Made by a program: the position numbers and the translations under genes. This document shows positions 16,326 through 25,112 of a DNA stretch of 40,320 bases, piece by piece. Position 1 is the stretch's first letter; each line of letters starts with the position of its first letter. The DNA is from Bacteroidales bacterium (lineage in GTDB: Bacteria > Bacteroidota > Bacteroidia > Bacteroidales > P3), in assembly GCA_017469625.1 (NCBI GenBank), contig JAFUGA010000028.1:1-40320 (forward strand). Direction: 5' to 3'. Under the pieces are notes generated by a model that saw only the letters and a list, made by a program, of their open reading frames with translations, searched no databases and was not told where the DNA came from.

Positions 16326-18767
16326 TTACCATTTTTTGTTTTTAAGATCATTTAGTTTCTGCGTTTCATCTTGCTCTTCTTGTAGAAACTTTAGTAATTC
16401 TTCTTTTGATATACCTAATGACTTTATTTTAGTGTTTAACTGTTTTTTATAGTCTGTCTTCTCAAGAAATGATATGCGTGCATTTGCTTGTTCTCTGTTT
16501 ACTAAGTTTAGATGTTTTTTCGCATCTATTAAAAGCAGTAGTTCTATTAGATCTTTCTCAGACATCATATCTATATTATATTCCATATTTTTGTATTTTA
16601 TTATATTGTCAGATTTTCCTTTATTTGTATTGATAAAAAAGTTAATATCTTTATTTAGACCAAAATTGTATGCTTTTTTTTGCATTAATTCTATTTGTTC
16701 TCTATATCTTTTTGGTAGTGCGAGATATTTATTGTTTCCTATGTTTATAGTTATATCATTATAGAGTTCTTTTTCTTCATCAGTTAGTATAGCAACATCA
16801 GAACCCCAATATATAGTATTTGAATAAATCTTAAATATTTTAGACATTACCCATTGAACAACCTCTTCTTTATCATCTTTTACTATAGAATGATACTTTT
16901 CGTAAAATTGTATTCCTAATATTTTACAATTAAGATATTTTTGCAAATCCATAATATTGACCCAAATAAAAGACTTTTGCTTCGCCACCGTTTCATTCAT
17001 CGTATTTTTTAGGTAATCATTGTATTTTGATTTTACGTAGTGTATAATATCACTAATATTTACGTCATCTTCTTCTGTCAGATATTTTTCATATGAAGAT
17101 TCTTCGTATAGTAGTTTTTCTGCAAAATCAATAGGAATATTAAAGGATTGTTGTTGTATGAAATCAATACTCTTATCTCTGTTAACAAGAAATTCGTTTT
17201 TTTTATGTTGCAGTATTGAATGAATAATTTGTCCAATAACAGTGTCTTTATCTAATAAGTAGTGTTTTTTTAAAAACTCATATTCTTCTTCATTTAGTAT
17301 GCTATTTGGTATTAAATTATAGCCATTTTCTTTAAAGAAAGCAAGAACTTCTGATATATCATATCCAAAATCTTTGACAATTTCAGATAAACACATAGGT
17401 TCGTTATCCAAAGTTTTACTTTTATAGATTAACTCCGTAGGTTCGTTACCCTCTTCTGTATCAAAAAAATGTACATAATGTTCTTTTCTATCTTCAAGGT
17501 CTAAATCTCCTGCAAATTCTTCTTTTGGAAAATCTATAAGATAATCTTCTTTGCCTTCAAAATGGTGTTGCCATTTTCTCATTGAAGACGGTAATCCAAA
17601 TTTATTATACAAACCAACGTTATCAAGAATAAGTACTTTGTCTTTATTATGAGAACGTCTTAATCCTCGTCCTACCTGTTGTAAATATAAAGCCAAAGAC
17701 ATAGTAGGTCTGCAAAGTTGTATAAACTCTATATCTGGACAATCAAAACCCTCAGTGAAGATGTCTACATTACATAGAATATCTATTTTATTTTGTTTAA
17801 AATCGTCAACAATCTTATCTCTATCCTCTTTTGGTGTGTTACTATCAATTGTAGTCGTTCTATAGCCGTGTTGATTAAAAAGATTAGATAACTGCCAACA
17901 GTGTACTTGATTTATAGCATAAATAATACCTTTCTTTCCTTTTGCATATTTTTCATAAGTTTCCAAAATATTAGCACGAATAGGATTGGTATTTAAAAGA
18001 GTTTCCATTCCCGCTTCGGCATAATCTCCTATGTCTATTCTTAGATTATAGATTTCTTTTTGTAAAATAGAATCGGGTTTAATAGAATAATACTCATAAT
18101 CACTCAAATATCCTTGTTTAATAAATTTATAAACAGGGTCGCTAACAATCAATTTATCATAAAAATCCGTAAAAGGTTGTTTATTTAATCTATACGGTGT
18201 TGCTGTTACGCCTAAAGTACGTGCATATGGAAAAGTTTCTCTAATTCTTAAATAAGTTTCAGCAACAGAATGATGTGCTTCATCTATGATTATAAAATCA
18301 AATTTTGTATTTCGCCAATTATTTAACCTTTCTTCCCTACTAAGAGATTGAACAGATGCAACTTGTACATTACAGTCTTGTTCTTCGACAGTTTGAGATA
18401 TAATTTTACCACAGATATGGTTATAGGTATAAAATAGAGTGTCTGAAATTTGTTTAACTAATTCTCTTCTATGAACTAATACAAGTACTTTAGGTATGAA
18501 AATAGATAACCTCTTATTTACATTTTTCTCTTTTTCTTTTTGTGTGTAATAATAGTCTTGTAAGTCTTTTATAATAGAAGAAAATAGTCGTGTCTTACCT
18601 GTACCTGTAGGCATTTGTAACATAATATTACGAAAACCATTTTGCCACGCTCGGTATATTTCATATTTTTTCTTTTGTTGATAGTCATATAGATTTTTGA
18701 AATAGCTTTGCTTTGTAGCAAAACGCCATAAGTCATCAAAATCTATGTTGCGAAAACCACCTTTCAT
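16326..18767 (-). CDS. DEAD/DEAH-box superfamily 2 helicase, RadD/SSL2-like
   Basis: This is an ATP-dependent nucleic-acid helicase or translocase. Visible SF2 motifs are the Walker A MPTGTGKT (near residue 51), motif Ia VLVHRRELVKQ, the DEAH box IIDEAHH (near 155), motif III GVTATPYR, motif V region VDIFTEGFDCPDI (near 338) and motif VI QQVGRGLRR (near 367). The helicase core fills residues 1-420 and resembles the layout of E. coli RadD, a repair helicase. The remaining 390 residues are Glu/Lys/Tyr-rich and unrecognised, making the protein longer than RadD (586). No promoter box is seen in the 87 nt between its ATG and the hairpin at 18855-18891. Expression therefore probably starts at the promoter at 19007 and depends on passing that hairpin. 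A role in repair or phage defence is possible but is not shown by the sequence. Confidence 0.85.
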   Translation of the reverse strand: MKGGFRNIDFDDLWRFATKQSYFKNLYDYQQKKKYEIYRAWQNGFRNIMLQMPTGTGKTRLFSSIIKDLQDYYYTQKEKEKNVNKRLSIFIPKVLVLVHRRELVKQISDTLFYTYNHICGKIISQTVEEQDCNVQVASVQSLSREERLNNWRNTKFDFIIIDEAHHSVAETYLRIRETFPYARTLGVTATPYRLNKQPFTDFYDKLIVSDPVYKFIKQGYLSDYEYYSIKPDSILQKEIYNLRIDIGDYAEAGMETLLNTNPIRANILETYEKYAKGKKGIIYAINQVHCWQLSNLFNQHGYRTTTIDSNTPKEDRDKIVDDFKQNKIDILCNVDIFTEGFDCPDIEFIQLCRPTMSLALYLQQVGRGLRRSHNKDKVLILDNVGLYNKFGLPSSMRKWQHHFEGKEDYLIDFPKEEFAGDLDLEDRKEHYVHFFDTEEGNEPTELIYKSKTLDNEPMCLSEIVKDFGYDISEVLAFFKENGYNLIPNSILNEEEYEFLKKHYLLDKDTVIGQIIHSILQHKKNEFLVNRDKSIDFIQQQSFNIPIDFAEKLLYEESSYEKYLTEEDDVNISDIIHYVKSKYNDYLKNTMNETVAKQKSFIWVNIMDLQKYLNCKILGIQFYEKYHSIVKDDKEEVVQWVMSKIFKIYSNTIYWGSDVAILTDEEKELYNDITINIGNNKYLALPKRYREQIELMQKKAYNFGLNKDINFFINTNKGKSDNIIKYKNMEYNIDMMSEKDLIELLLLIDAKKHLNLVNREQANARISFLEKTDYKKQLNTKIKSLGISKEELLKFLQEEQDETQKLNDLKNKKW

Positions 18768-18854
18768 TAAAAAATGTTTTATTATAATCCTTTTTTGTTA
18801 GATATAACTATTTACTCCTTAGATAACTTCATTTTATTCTTTTATCATAAAAAA

Positions 18855-18891
18855 TCCGACAAATAAAGCATATTCTACTTTATCTGTCGGA
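18855..18891 (-). terminator. Terminator hairpin of poly-G leader A
   Basis: A 14-bp stem (18855-18868 with 18878-18891, one G-U type mismatch) and a 9-nt loop are followed on the minus strand by six U residues. It stands between the leader promoter and the helicase gene. Confidence 0.8.
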
Positions 18892-18896
18892 CTAAA

Positions 18897-18941
18897 TTAT
18901 TGTTTATAACTCTCTGAGAAGTGGTTATTTACCCCCCCCAT
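18897..18941 (-). CDS. Possible 14-residue leader peptide starting with a G8 run
   Basis: The frame MGGVNNHFSESYKQ begins at ATG 18939-18941, whose G is the first of eight consecutive G, and stops at 18897-18899, five bases before the terminator stem. One extra or one missing G would stop translation within a few codons. No ribosome site is visible, which is normal for this phylum. Translation is not proven. Confidence 0.3.
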   Translation of the reverse strand: MGGVNNHFSESYKQ

Positions 18942-19006
18942 ATAATTTTCTAATAATATGATATTTACGTTATTATTTCTCATTCTTTTGCTCTTATTTT
19001 CTACTG

Positions 19007-19036
19007 CAAAGATATAAAAATTATCATACATACAAA
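19007..19036 (-). promoter_or_regulatory. Promoter of poly-G leader A
   Basis: Minus strand TTTG (19033-19036), 18 nt, TATCTTTG (19007-19014), closely matching the Bacteroidetes housekeeping consensus. The -7 octamer and its flank are nearly the same as in leader B. Confidence 0.7.
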
Positions 19037-19063
19037 GAAAATTTGTGAAAAAATTTAGAAAAG

Positions 19064-19094
19064 AAAAACGGTCGTTCTTTTGGAACGACCGTTT
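19064..19094 (-). terminator. Rho-independent terminator of the four-module surface protein gene
   Basis: A perfect 12-bp stem (19066-19077 with 19083-19094), a 5-nt loop, and a U-run on the minus strand, 25 nt past the stop. Confidence 0.9.
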
Positions 19095-19119
19095 GAATTA
19101 TGTTTTGTGCTTTGAAAAA

Positions 19120-22100
19120 CTATTTTTTGATAAGTTTTTCTGTGCGGTTGATTGTGTCGGTTACTATTCTTATGTAATATACTCCACTTGCAAGCGTTGA
19201 TGTTTCTATTCTCACTTCTTGTTCTCCTTGTGCAAGTTTTGTTTCTTTGATAGTTCTTCCTTGAACATCTGTTACATAAATTGTAGCATCAGAGTTTATT
19301 CCTTCAACTCTCAACATAGCATCTTCTGTTGTAGGGTTAGGATAAAGCATTACGTTTATTCCATTTTCTACATCATTTATACTGCTATTTACTGTCAAAG
19401 TAAGAACTACTGTACTGTCGCAACCGTTTTCATCTGTGAAATTTTCTGTAAAAGTTCCGCCTGTAGTTAAAGATTGTGTACCAAATTGATAAGGCAATTC
19501 ATCAGAGTTAATCGTTAGGTTTATTGTCTTAGTGTTTTCTGGTCTAACTATTAAAGTTATAGTATAAATTGTATCACATTCTTCCCCCTGACCAGAAACG
19601 GTTATCGTATTAGTACCCTCTGTTAATGTCTGTCCATAAAATTCTGCTGTTTCTCCGAAACAAACTATTATTGTTTCGCTTGCAGTTTCTGGAGTACAAG
19701 GTTCTTCGCCTTGTTCAAGGGTTGTGAATGTTACTTCATCACCATATTGAGTACCATTTGCAGTTGTTACAAATGCTTTATAAGTGTAAGAAGTGTTTGC
19801 TGTCAAACCACTTAAAGCATAAGTCATAGTTGTACCTGTAGCAGAAACACTTGTATAAGTACCACCAACTGTTGCTTTCCATTCAAAACCACGTGCTGTC
19901 ATTGTTTGGTTTCCTAAATCAGTTATAGCACCGTTAAGAGTTGCAGAAGTTTGTGTAATACCTGTAGCAGCATTTGTAACTACTGTAGGTTCTATAGGTT
20001 GTTGTGTTCCTATGGTTTCTAAAACCATATCATCAACTTTGCACCACATAACAGATTCTATGCTTTTACCACGTAAGGCTATGTACTTTCCTTCTCCTGT
20101 ATAGTTTGCCAAAGATAGCACATATTCGGTATATTCTTGCACTCTATTTACACAGATAGTATCTACCTCAACCCAAGTTGATGGGTCATTGAAATCTGTC
20201 ATTACTCCTATCATAATGCTGAATTTCCAACCATCATAATTAGGAGAATGTTTTGCCCAGAAACGTAATTGCAGAGTATTGATTGGGTAAATATCAGTAT
20301 CAACAGGCGGTAATACCAATGTAGAAATAGGGTTGCTACTATAGAAATACAATAAGTTGCTTCCGCTTCGTGAATCTGTATATGATTCTACTTTAGGATA
20401 GCCATTGTTAGAGTTTCTATTATATACCGTCCAGCATATAGGCAAATTCGTTGTTTCATCATAGTTTTCAAAATCCCAAGAAAGAGGAAGACTTGTTACT
20501 AAATCGCAAGGTGTGAAGAAAGTATAAACAAGGCTTTGTGGGTCTGTATCATCTCCGCAAATAGCCTTAACATACCATTGATATGCAGAAGAATGTTCAA
20601 ATTCGGATAAAGTATAATTTGTTTCGTTTATATTATTTACTTCCACATATTCGCTACTTCCAACTTTTTTATAATAAATAACGAAATTATTTGCATCAGA
20701 TGTCCAAGAAAGTTCCATACCTCCTTCTGTCAAAGAAGCACTAAGACCCACAGGACGAGAACAAGAAGGAATCTTCTCTAAAGTAACATTATCAATATAA
20801 AGATAGTTGTCCGCAATATTTTTAAATGCTACATAAGAACCTTCTCCCTCGTAAGTAGTAAGAGGAACTTCGTACAGAACATAATTATCTGTAAGGGTAA
20901 GACCACTTACTTGAGTAAAGGTATTAACATCTTCTGGGTTAGTCATAACACCTATTTGAAGAACATTACCATTGCCTTTTGCATAGAAAGAAACTTGCGT
21001 TTCTGTTATTTCTATTACATCTCTATCAATAGAAGTTAGGGCTATAGTATTTGGAGTATAGAAACACAAGTATCCATTTCCACTTTGAGCATTATAAGAA
21101 CTTTCGTTAATATATGGATAAGTTGTATTTGCATTGCCTTTTGTCCAGCACGAAGGCACAGGATATGACCCTTCTGGTAGAGTTTCAAAATCGCAAGTGT
21201 AAGGTAATTCTGTTAAACCAACGCAAGAGGTAGTAAATAGTGCAGGTTCGCTGGAAAGTAATGTACCATCATTGCAAATAGCCGCCACATACCATTGATA
21301 AGTTGTAGTAGGGGAAAGGTTTTCTATGGTATAAATACCCTCACTGTTTAAAGAAATATTCTCATCTATTGTATAATCTTCTTCAGAACCTGCTACTCTA
21401 TAATGAACATTATAATTACTAACATTACTATTCCAAGAAAGATTTGCACTATTAGAAGAAGGAATAGCAGATAATTGGTTTGGTTCAACACAATCAGGAA
21501 TTAAATCCACTATAATATCATCTACATACCAATACCAATTGGCTGTATTACTGTAAGAGAAAGCAATATTTCCTGTTTGTCCATCTTCCAATTCTATATC
21601 CGCATAATTAAGGGTTATCTTATGATATTCGTTATCCCCAATAGTAGTACCTGTAAAAGTGTTCAATGCAACGAACGTATTTACATCATTAGGGTTAGTC
21701 ATATATCCTACAGAGAAAGTACCAGAATAAGACCCTTCTCTTCTTGTCCAAAATGAAAGTTGAAGTTCATTAAGATTTGTTTCAAAAGGAGGCAAGACTG
21801 CATACTGTGTTACACCAGAATAATTATTTGCTTGAAACTCTAAAGCCCTGCCACTTCTTGCATGATTATTGGTAACTTTAGGATAACCCGAATAAGGGTT
21901 GATTTGTTTCCAACAATCTGGTATAGTACTTATTGGAGTATCATTAAAATTTTCTCCCCAAGGTAAATCTACTATACTTTCACAAAGAGTGGCAAATCTC
22001 TGTACTCCACTTGCAAGAGATATACCGTCATTGCAGTTCGCAACTACATACCACGCATATTCTTTATTTGAAATAAGTCCGTTAAGTACATATTCTCCAT

Positions 22101-23670
22101 TTTCGTTCAGTTGAATATCATCTAAAACACTATAAATATTATCTCCTACAACCTTATAATAAAGTGTAAAGTTCTCTCCCGTAGAAGTCCAAGACAAAGT
22201 TGCAGAACCTGAGGTTGTGGTAGATGAAAGGTTATTAGGACGAGTACAAGCAGGAATATCAGATACCATTACATCATCTAAATACAAGTAAAATCCATCT
22301 GCAGGTGCTTCTTTTCTAACAAAAGCAATATAACGATTACCTGAATATCCCTGAAGTGGGATTTCATAAAATTGGGCATCGCCTATAGGTACCATAGTTT
22401 GGAATAATCTTGTAAAACCAGGCAAATCATCTGTTGTAGAAGTAGGAGCAGAAAGTTCTATATCTTCATCTGAAATATATACTGCTATTTCATCTTGTTC
22501 TGCTGTGTAAGTTGTTCTATTTCTGGCATAAAATGAAAGTTGTTTGTTGCCATCAAGTTCCATAAGAGGAGAAACAAGCCAATCGTTATTTGCTGTATTA
22601 TAATCGGTGTAAAGTGTTGCAGAAGCAAGTCCATTGATAGGGGTGTTTGTTGTTCTTGTCCATTTATCGTTATCTCCATTTACATCAAAAACTCTCCAAC
22701 AGTGAGGAGCAAGTTGCCCATCTGCCCCTGTAAACCATGCATTCTCAAAGTTCTCTATCCAAGGGAAATTTGTAACAATACCACAAGCGGTAGAAAAGAT
22801 AGTATTCTTCCATAAAGAAGCAGTTTCTGAACATTCGGTTTTTATTCTCAAAGAATAAGTTTTTGATGGCAATAAATCCGAAATCTCAATAGAGGTAACA
22901 TTGTCTGCATATAGTTCTACAACACTATTATCTTCCCAAGAATCCTCAAAAGGTTTGTACTGCAAAGTGTAGGAACTGCCTTCCATACCCTCACTTTCTG
23001 TCCATGAAATAGTAACAGAGGTTTCCTCTACATCGGTAGTAGAGATTGTGGCAGGAGAATAGCAAATATTTGTGCCAGAAGCTAATATGGTCAGTTTTAC
23101 GTTTGGAAAATAATTATCTATTTGAGGACTTGTACCCGGATTTTCTGCAGTAACAACATTATAATCGCTTGCTACACGCCAAGAACGGTTATCTGTCTGT
23201 TCTATAGTTGATTCCCAATAAGTATTAGTCCCCATTGTTCCCGTTTGGTCCTCTATTGCTATTACCAAATTGGAATCTGCAGAATATGAAAAAGGAGTTT
23301 CCAAAGTTATAGTAACCCAATCTGATGTTGAAAAGGAAACCTCGCCTACGAAAACTTCGGTTAAATTGCTTACAGGTATGCAATTAGAAGTGAAACTATT
23401 CAAAGAAGTTTCACCCATTAGTATTCTCCATGTTCTTGTACCGATATTGCTTGCAGTTGGCTTGTATGCAATGGAAGTAATTATACCTCCCATGTTTATC
23501 TCACTCACATGGTAGATGTTTTGTGCATAACTGTATTTGAAATTTGTTTGAGATGGAGAACGAAAATTAGTACTCACATCTATACCTGTTCCCACAACAA
23601 TTTCTTCTTGTGCGAAAGTGCTGATAGACAATGCTATTGCTACCAGCATAAGTAAAAATAGTTTTTTCAT
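19120..23670 (-). CDS. Secreted multidomain surface protein (FN3 plus cleaved-adhesin-like modules, T9SS type A signal)
   Basis: The protein has 1516 residues. A signal peptide (MKKLFLLMLVAIALSISTFA, 1-20) is followed by an N-terminal domain (about 22-200). Four modules of about 250 residues come next, each an FN3-like part plus a jelly-roll part resembling cleaved-adhesin domains. They begin near Cys 203, 475, 727 and 970 and end with a Y/WYVDDI-type strand. A further FN3-like domain spans about 1225-1318, two Cys-rich repeats (CFGETAEFYGQ-like) follow to 1430, and a type A sorting domain closes the protein (YPNPTTEDAMLRV ... ASGVYYIRI, 1431-1516). T9SS cargo of this kind is exported across the outer membrane and attached to the cell surface. 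Binding partners are unknown; adhesion or glycan contact is inferred from the modules. It is paralogous to the gene at 34231. No promoter box is seen close upstream. Confidence 0.9.
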   Translation of the reverse strand: MKKLFLLMLVAIALSISTFAQEEIVVGTGIDVSTNFRSPSQTNFKYSYAQNIYHVSEINMGGIITSIAYKPTASNIGTRTWRILMGETSLNSFTSNCIPVSNLTEVFVGEVSFSTSDWVTITLETPFSYSADSNLVIAIEDQTGTMGTNTYWESTIEQTDNRSWRVASDYNVVTAENPGTSPQIDNYFPNVKLTILASGTNICYSPATISTTDVEETSVTISWTESEGMEGSSYTLQYKPFEDSWEDNSVVELYADNVTSIEISDLLPSKTYSLRIKTECSETASLWKNTIFSTACGIVTNFPWIENFENAWFTGADGQLAPHCWRVFDVNGDNDKWTRTTNTPINGLASATLYTDYNTANNDWLVSPLMELDGNKQLSFYARNRTTYTAEQDEIAVYISDEDIELSAPTSTTDDLPGFTRLFQTMVPIGDAQFYEIPLQGYSGNRYIAFVRKEAPADGFYLYLDDVMVSDIPACTRPNNLSSTTTSGSATLSWTSTGENFTLYYKVVGDNIYSVLDDIQLNENGEYVLNGLISNKEYAWYVVANCNDGISLASGVQRFATLCESIVDLPWGENFNDTPISTIPDCWKQINPYSGYPKVTNNHARSGRALEFQANNYSGVTQYAVLPPFETNLNELQLSFWTRREGSYSGTFSVGYMTNPNDVNTFVALNTFTGTTIGDNEYHKITLNYADIELEDGQTGNIAFSYSNTANWYWYVDDIIVDLIPDCVEPNQLSAIPSSNSANLSWNSNVSNYNVHYRVAGSEEDYTIDENISLNSEGIYTIENLSPTTTYQWYVAAICNDGTLLSSEPALFTTSCVGLTELPYTCDFETLPEGSYPVPSCWTKGNANTTYPYINESSYNAQSGNGYLCFYTPNTIALTSIDRDVIEITETQVSFYAKGNGNVLQIGVMTNPEDVNTFTQVSGLTLTDNYVLYEVPLTTYEGEGSYVAFKNIADNYLYIDNVTLEKIPSCSRPVGLSASLTEGGMELSWTSDANNFVIYYKKVGSSEYVEVNNINETNYTLSEFEHSSAYQWYVKAICGDDTDPQSLVYTFFTPCDLVTSLPLSWDFENYDETTNLPICWTVYNRNSNNGYPKVESYTDSRSGSNLLYFYSSNPISTLVLPPVDTDIYPINTLQLRFWAKHSPNYDGWKFSIMIGVMTDFNDPSTWVEVDTICVNRVQEYTEYVLSLANYTGEGKYIALRGKSIESVMWCKVDDMVLETIGTQQPIEPTVVTNAATGITQTSATLNGAITDLGNQTMTARGFEWKATVGGTYTSVSATGTTMTYALSGLTANTSYTYKAFVTTANGTQYGDEVTFTTLEQGEEPCTPETASETIIVCFGETAEFYGQTLTEGTNTITVSGQGEECDTIYTITLIVRPENTKTINLTINSDELPYQFGTQSLTTGGTFTENFTDENGCDSTVVLTLTVNSSINDVENGINVMLYPNPTTEDAMLRVEGINSDATIYVTDVQGRTIKETKLAQGEQEVRIETSTLASGVYYIRIVTDTINRTEKLIKK

Positions 23671-23825
23671 GTTAATTTGAGTTTAATTTATAAGTTATAG
23701 TTAAAGTTTATGTTAAAAGTTTTAAAATGAATTATTTTTTATTATAATTTTAAGGTTAAAAATATAAAATTTAAGATTAGATAAGATATTGTGCTGGTAA
23801 AAGTTTGTCCAATTATGGTAAAGTT

Positions 23826-24010
23826 TTAGTTTTCTATATCTTTATTCTACTCTTACGAAACTTCGTTTTATTTTTCTAAAACTTTGTTTTAATTTTGTAG
23901 AACTTGATTCTAATTTCACGAAACGAAGTTTTAGAATTCTATCTCTTTGTTTTAGAAAATTAAAACTTTGTTCCATTGTTTGAAAACTTCGTTTTAGATT
24001 AGTAGAATAA
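23826..24010. repeat. Dispersed AT-rich repeat, copy 2
   Basis: This is a mosaic of motifs shared with the other copies. Segment 23914-23941 (28 nt) is identical to 33472-33499. Segments TTTTAATTTTGTAGAACTT and CTTTGTTTTAGAAAATTAA are identical to parts of the element at 5712-5795. The core CGAAGTTTTAGA occurs in both orientations. It has no reading frame of its own and no transposase. Confidence 0.75.
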
Positions 24011-24109
24011 AAGTTTGTTTTTTTTAGTTAGTAAGTTATAATATAGAAAGACCTGCTTTTCCAACCAAGTAGTATAGAAAAACAGGACTTTTTCTTTTTT
24101 GTCTATGTT

Positions 24110-24224
24110 TTATCTTTGGAGGACAAGATGTATTTTCTACTTCCCTTCTTTGAAATATTTGATATACAATCGTTAAGAGAAAAATCTCTTTTTGTAAAAT
24201 AGGTGTTCATCTTACCAAAGATAA
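24110..24224. repeat. Structured non-coding element with inverted ends
   Basis: The left end 24110-24119 and the right end 24215-24224 are perfect inverted copies of TTATCTTTGG; a second matched block (AAGATG) lies just inside each end. Within it, 24175-24190 is a 6-bp hairpin with a 4-nt loop followed by five T on the plus strand. Each end also contains a -7-like TATCTTTG, but no fitting -33 element is seen. It could be a small RNA locus or a remnant of a mobile repeat. Confidence 0.35.
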
Positions 24225-24297
24225 GTTTATGATGTTGTATATATAATCTAAGTTTTGTAGTTCAAATAAGTATAAGAGTATTCTTTTTAAAAAAGTT

Positions 24298-25026
24298 TTA
24301 GTGTTTTACAACAAGTTTCTTTGTAGAAAGAACATTGCCATCTGCAACGATAGAATAGAAATATACTCCTGATTGAAAATCTGAAACATTTAGATTTATT
24401 TTTCCGTTTTTAGCAGTTTCTACATTGAAACTACGAATAATGGAACCTAAAGTGTTTCTTACGATGATTTTTGCATTGGTATATTTTGCAGGAACAGAGT
24501 ATAATAACGTTACATTTGTGTTTGCAGGTATAGGTTTAGCAGAAAGAGTAAGAGGTACTTCTTTTGCTACTTCCTTTATAGGATTGTTTCCTGTGTAAGT
24601 AACGTTGAAAGATTGTAGAGTTTCACCCTCTTGGTTTATTATAGAGAAAATAGCGTTGGAGGTTGTAGTATTGATATATATGTATTGTATATCAAAATTA
24701 GTAAATGTTTCACCAGCATTCACAGTTTGAAAATCCGATTCATCTCCACCTAAACATTGTTCGCCAAAACACATCAACATCTGATTACCGTCTGTTATCT
24801 GTTGTATGTTTTTGCGTATTTTGAAAGTAATGTTTTCTTGTGTTGTGTTTGTAATATGAACAAAATCTGTGGAAATACCACTTTCTTCTATCAAATTCAC
24901 AACAAAACCTTCTGTAAAATCTTCTTCATCACCGCTTTCGTTGTTTATGCGTGTAAAAGAGAATACCTGTGCGTTTAGTATGAAAGCACTCGTTAGCAAT
25001 CCTAAAAATAAATATATCTTTTTCAT
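24298..25026 (-). CDS. Small secreted protein with T9SS type A sorting domain
   Basis: A signal peptide (MKKIYLFLGLLTSAFILNAQ, 1-20) is followed by a 140-residue beta-rich domain (about 21-155) that I do not recognise, with two cysteines (MCFGEQC) that could pair. A type A C-terminal domain follows (about 160-242: AKPIPANTNVTLLYSVP ... DFQSGVYFYSIVADGN ... TKKLVVKH). T9SS would take it across the outer membrane. It has its own promoter in the 86-nt gap after the Omp28-like gene, so it is at least partly independent of that operon. Length is 242 residues. Confidence 0.85.
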   Translation of the reverse strand: MKKIYLFLGLLTSAFILNAQVFSFTRINNESGDEEDFTEGFVVNLIEESGISTDFVHITNTTQENITFKIRKNIQQITDGNQMLMCFGEQCLGGDESDFQTVNAGETFTNFDIQYIYINTTTSNAIFSIINQEGETLQSFNVTYTGNNPIKEVAKEVPLTLSAKPIPANTNVTLLYSVPAKYTNAKIIVRNTLGSIIRSFNVETAKNGKINLNVSDFQSGVYFYSIVADGNVLSTKKLVVKH

Positions 25027-25064
25027 ATTTCTATAGAATTTAATTATAATTAAATGTCAGCGTG

Positions 25065-25096
25065 CAAAGTTATTACATTTTAAATGATTATGCAAA
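25065..25096 (-). promoter_or_regulatory. Promoter of the small T9SS cargo gene
   Basis: Minus strand TTTG (25093-25096), 20 nt, TAACTTTG (25065-25072): an excellent Bacteroidetes promoter about 40 nt upstream of the ATG at 25026. Confidence 0.7.
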
Positions 25097-25112
25097 TTTT
25101 TTTGATTTTATT

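Larger units (their letters stand above)
18855..19036 (-). promoter_or_regulatory. Poly-G leader A: promoter, short frame and terminator upstream of the helicase
   Basis: Reading the minus strand, a promoter (TTTG 19033-19036, 18 nt, TATCTTTG 19007-19014) is followed by about 65 nt. An ATG then runs into eight G (18932-18939), followed by a 14-codon frame, a stop, 5 nt, the terminator hairpin, and finally 87 nt to the helicase ATG. The same order and nearly the same distances recur at 33926-34126 with unrelated sequence. The layout is that of a transcription attenuator or of a short independent RNA. The parts are seen in the sequence; the regulatory role is inference. Confidence 0.6.
23671..24297. 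other. Gene-free spacer with a dispersed repeat and a structured segment
   Basis: This holds the AT-rich upstream region of the surface-protein gene, copy 2 of the dispersed repeat (23826-24010), an imperfect hairpin (24046-24065 with 24076-24094) followed by T-rich sequence on the plus strand, and an element with inverted ends at 24110-24224. No gene is seen. Confidence 0.6.

Noticed and set aside
18932-18939. G8/C8 run as a sequencing artefact
   Set aside because: A second locus has the same placement of a G run directly after an ATG, between a promoter and a terminator, so chance or artefact is unlikely, although exact run length could be misread.
22485-23515. Short frames overlapping the four-module surface-protein gene
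   Set aside because: They overlap a gene with clear signal peptide, repeated domains and T9SS tail; no independent support.
19120-23670. Repeated modules as a tandem DNA repeat
   Set aside because: Modules are diverged domains of about 250 residues, not near-identical DNA repeats; better described as protein domain duplications.
23826-24010. Possible CRISPR-like array because of repeated short motifs
   Set aside because: Units are not regularly spaced, spacers are not unique sequences of constant size, and no cas gene is near.
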